This document shows, in pieces, positions 62,310 to 64,000 of a DNA stretch of 64,000 bases (its first letter is position 1; each line of letters begins with the position of its first letter). The position numbers were made by a program, and so were the translations under genes. Source of the DNA: Anaerostipes amylophilus (lineage in GTDB: Bacteria; Bacillota; Clostridia; Lachnospirales; Lachnospiraceae); assembly GCF_025567365.1 (NCBI RefSeq), contig NZ_JAOQJG010000006.1, positions 1 to 64,000 on the forward strand, in the 5' to 3' direction. Under the pieces are notes generated by a model. The model had not been told where the DNA came from, did no database searches, and saw only the letters and a list, made by a program, of their open reading frames with translations.

Positions 62310-63077
62310 ATGAGTAGTATACAGTTACTAGATAAAACAAGAAAGATCAACAAATTACTTCATAACAATAATTCACAGAAAGTTGTATTTAACGACATCT
62401 GTAAAGTCTTAACAGAAGTTATGAATTCCAATGTCCTTGTGATCAGCAAAAAAGGAAAGATCCTAGGAAAAAATGAAGCAGACCACATCGAAGTCCTTCA
62501 TCAGCTGATCTCAGGAAATGTCAAAGATTATGTTGATTTTTCATTAAATGAAAGACTATTAACGATCCTTTCCACAAATGAAAACGTCAGCCTTTCCACT
62601 TTAGGATTTGAGTCAGATATTGACGATTATTATGCGATCATTGCACCAATCGATATCGCAGGGGAAAGATTCGGAACATTATTTATGTACCGCCAGAGGG
62701 AAAATTATTCCATTGATGATATTATTTTAGCAGAGTATGGAACAACCGTTGTCGGACTTGAAATGTTAAGATCCGTAAGCGAAGAAGTGGAACAGGAGCG
62801 AAGAAAGAAAGGAATCGTAGATTCCGCGATCAGTACTTTATCCTTCACAGAACACAAAGCAGTGCTTCATATTTTAGAAGAATTAGAAGGAAATGAAGGA
62901 GTCTTAGTCGCAAGCAAGATTGCAGACAGATTCGGGATCACGAGATCCGTTGTCGTAAACGCATTAAGAAAACTAGAGAGTGCCGGAGTTGTCGAGACAA
63001 GATCTTCCGGTATGAAAGGAACCTATATTAAGGTAGTGAATGACTTTATATTTGACGAGATCACAAAGCTTGATTAA
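62310..63077 (+). CDS. codY: GTP-sensing transcriptional regulator CodY
   Basis: A 255-aa global regulator of nitrogen and carbon metabolism that senses GTP and branched-chain amino acids. N-terminal GAF domain (~1-155, with SSIQLLDKTRKINKLLHNNN), then a linker and a winged helix with the recognition segment ASKIADRFGITRSVVVNALR followed by RKLESAGVVETRSSGMKGT. AAGGAG precedes the ATG. It may be co-transcribed with topA; rpsB has its own promoter. Confidence 0.96.
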   Translation: MSSIQLLDKTRKINKLLHNNNSQKVVFNDICKVLTEVMNSNVLVISKKGKILGKNEADHIEVLHQLISGNVKDYVDFSLNERLLTILSTNENVSLSTLGFESDIDDYYAIIAPIDIAGERFGTLFMYRQRENYSIDDIILAEYGTTVVGLEMLRSVSEEVEQERRKKGIVDSAISTLSFTEHKAVLHILEELEGNEGVLVASKIADRFGITRSVVVNALRKLESAGVVETRSSGMKGTYIKVVNDFIFDEITKLD

Positions 63078-63103
63078 TTCTTTTATAATTAATGAAAAAG
63101 TTC

Positions 63104-63132
63104 TTGCAAAGAAGGACAAGGTCTGATATACT
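63104..63132 (+). promoter_or_regulatory. Extended -10 promoter for rpsB-tsf
   Basis: TTGCAA (63104-63109), a 17-nt spacer and TGATATACT with TATACT at 63127-63132. Confidence 0.7.
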
Positions 63133-63152
63133 GTCATAGGTAAAAATAAACA

Positions 63153-63208
63153 CGCTATTGGAATTCTGATAAGTGCCCAAGTGGTTTGTCAGAACGATGA
63201 AAATAGCG
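63153..63208 (+). promoter_or_regulatory. Structured rpsB 5' leader
   Basis: Two nested stems: CGCTATT (63153-63159) with AATAGCG (63202-63208), and TTCTGATAA (63164-63172) with TTGTCAGAA (63186-63194, one mismatch or wobble). A GAA/CGATGAA internal loop lies between them. It resembles an autoregulatory ribosomal protein leader for S2, but no known family was matched. Confidence 0.5.
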
Positions 63209-63234
63209 GAAGCAAAAACTAAAGGAGATTTAAA

Positions 63235-63957
63235 ATGAGCGTTATTTCAATGAAACAGTTACTTGAAGCAGGTGTACATTTCGGACATCAGACAAGAAGA
63301 TGGAACCCTAAAATGGCACCATACATCTACACAGAGCGTAATGGTATCCATATCATCGACTTACAGAAATCTGTAGGAATGGTTGACGATGCTTACAATG
63401 CAGTAAAAGAATGTGTAGCACAGGGTGGAAAGATTCTGTTCGTAGGAACAAAGAAACAGGCTCAGGATTCTATTCAGGCTGAAGCAGAACGTTGTGGAAT
63501 GTTCTACGTAAACCAGAGATGGTTAGGTGGAATGATGACTAACTTCAAAACAATCGAATCTAGAATCGCTAGACTGAAAAAGATCAAAGAGATGGAAGAA
63601 GACGGAACATTTGACGTACTTCCAAAGAAAGAAGTTATCGAACTTAACAAAGAAAAAGACAAATTACAGAAGAACTTAGGTGGAATCGAAGAAATGGGTG
63701 GACTTCCAGACATGATCTTCGTTGTAGACCCTAAGAAAGAAAGCATCTGTGTACAGGAAGCACATACTTTAGGAATTCCTCTTGTTGGAATCGCAGATAC
63801 AAACAGCGATCCTGAAGAATTAGATTATATCATCCCAGGAAACGATGATGCGATCCGTGCAGTAAAACTGATCACATCTGCTATGGCTGATGCAGTTATC
63901 GAAGCAAACCAGGGAATCGATGCAGACTCTGAAGAAGTTGCAGAAGACGCTGAATAA
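63235..63957 (+). CDS. rpsB: 30S ribosomal protein S2
   Basis: A 240-aa ribosomal protein. Signature regions: MKQLLEAGVHFGHQTRRWNP at residues 5-24, KMAPYIYTERNGIHIIDLQK and LPDMIFVVDPKKESICVQEA. The C-terminal tail is acidic. AAAGGAG precedes the ATG. It is followed by tsf after 36 nt. Confidence 0.97.
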   Translation: MSVISMKQLLEAGVHFGHQTRRWNPKMAPYIYTERNGIHIIDLQKSVGMVDDAYNAVKECVAQGGKILFVGTKKQAQDSIQAEAERCGMFYVNQRWLGGMMTNFKTIESRIARLKKIKEMEEDGTFDVLPKKEVIELNKEKDKLQKNLGGIEEMGGLPDMIFVVDPKKESICVQEAHTLGIPLVGIADTNSDPEELDYIIPGNDDAIRAVKLITSAMADAVIEANQGIDADSEEVAEDAE

Positions 63958-63993
63958 TTTATTCACACTTTCAATTTAGGAGGAAAAAGAATC

Positions 63994-64000
63994 ATGGCTA
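63994..64000 (+). CDS. tsf: Start of elongation factor Ts gene (partial)
   Basis: AGGAGG and ATGGCTA end the window. Position directly after rpsB in the nearly universal rpsB-tsf order is the reason for the name; the sequence itself shows only two codons. Confidence 0.6.

Overview
The window reads as chromosomal DNA of a low-G+C, anaerobic, spore-lineage Firmicute, most likely a Lachnospiraceae member (Anaerostipes-like is my guess from general resemblance; no search was run). The reasons are AT-rich codon use, strong AGGAGG ribosome sites, an Rnf complex in the order CDGEAB, CodY, sporulation-type genes (YqfC, YqfD, YlmC/YmxH, SpoVB-like and BofC-like proteins), HisZ with a short HisG, and a tmRNA tag ending in AYAA.

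Layout. 1-163: the last bases of a 23S rRNA, then tRNA-Trp. 400-4765: a secreted NlpC/P60 enzyme, a radical SAM protein, a PHP histidinol phosphatase and a Na/Pi transporter with a PhoU domain. 4987-12284: lower glycolysis (gap, pgk, tpiA, gpmI) with deoB and an alpha/beta hydrolase; eno follows at 16943. 12472-16713: a Nif11-like small protein, a MATE pump behind an attenuator-like leader, and a run of decayed genes. 16943-21793: eno, secG, rnr, smpB and ssrA, a set centred on trans-translation and RNA decay. 21927-30071: an accessory block after ssrA, with a G+C-richer nitroreductase/MATE segment lying inside the remains of a kinase/ABC-exporter operon, flanked by an IS91-type relic and a collapsed hybrid kinase. 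30179-37640: rqcH, a DUF7309-like gene, hisZGDBI and a 40-residue membrane protein. 37763-51292: alaS, rpsU, yqfC-yqfD-phoH-ybeY, a SpoVB-like flippase, two flavoproteins and proB-DUF896-proA. 51515-56554: the rnf operon. 56680-64000: ylmC, nrdR, comM-dprA-topA-codY, rpsB and the first bases of tsf.

How it fits together. Glycolysis from glyceraldehyde-3-phosphate to phosphoenolpyruvate is complete except pyruvate kinase, and Rnf would turn reduced ferredoxin into an ion gradient. Two stalled-ribosome systems are present: tmRNA/SmpB with RNase R, and RqcH, whose alanine tails depend on Ala-tRNA made by the AlaS encoded 6 kb away. The most unusual features are two leader regions, upstream of the MATE pump (12788-12978) and of rnfC (51398-51514). 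In each a good promoter is followed by a terminator-like hairpin overlapped by a short ORF. The nested decay in the post-ssrA block is also notable. No CRISPR array, prophage or complete conjugative element was seen.
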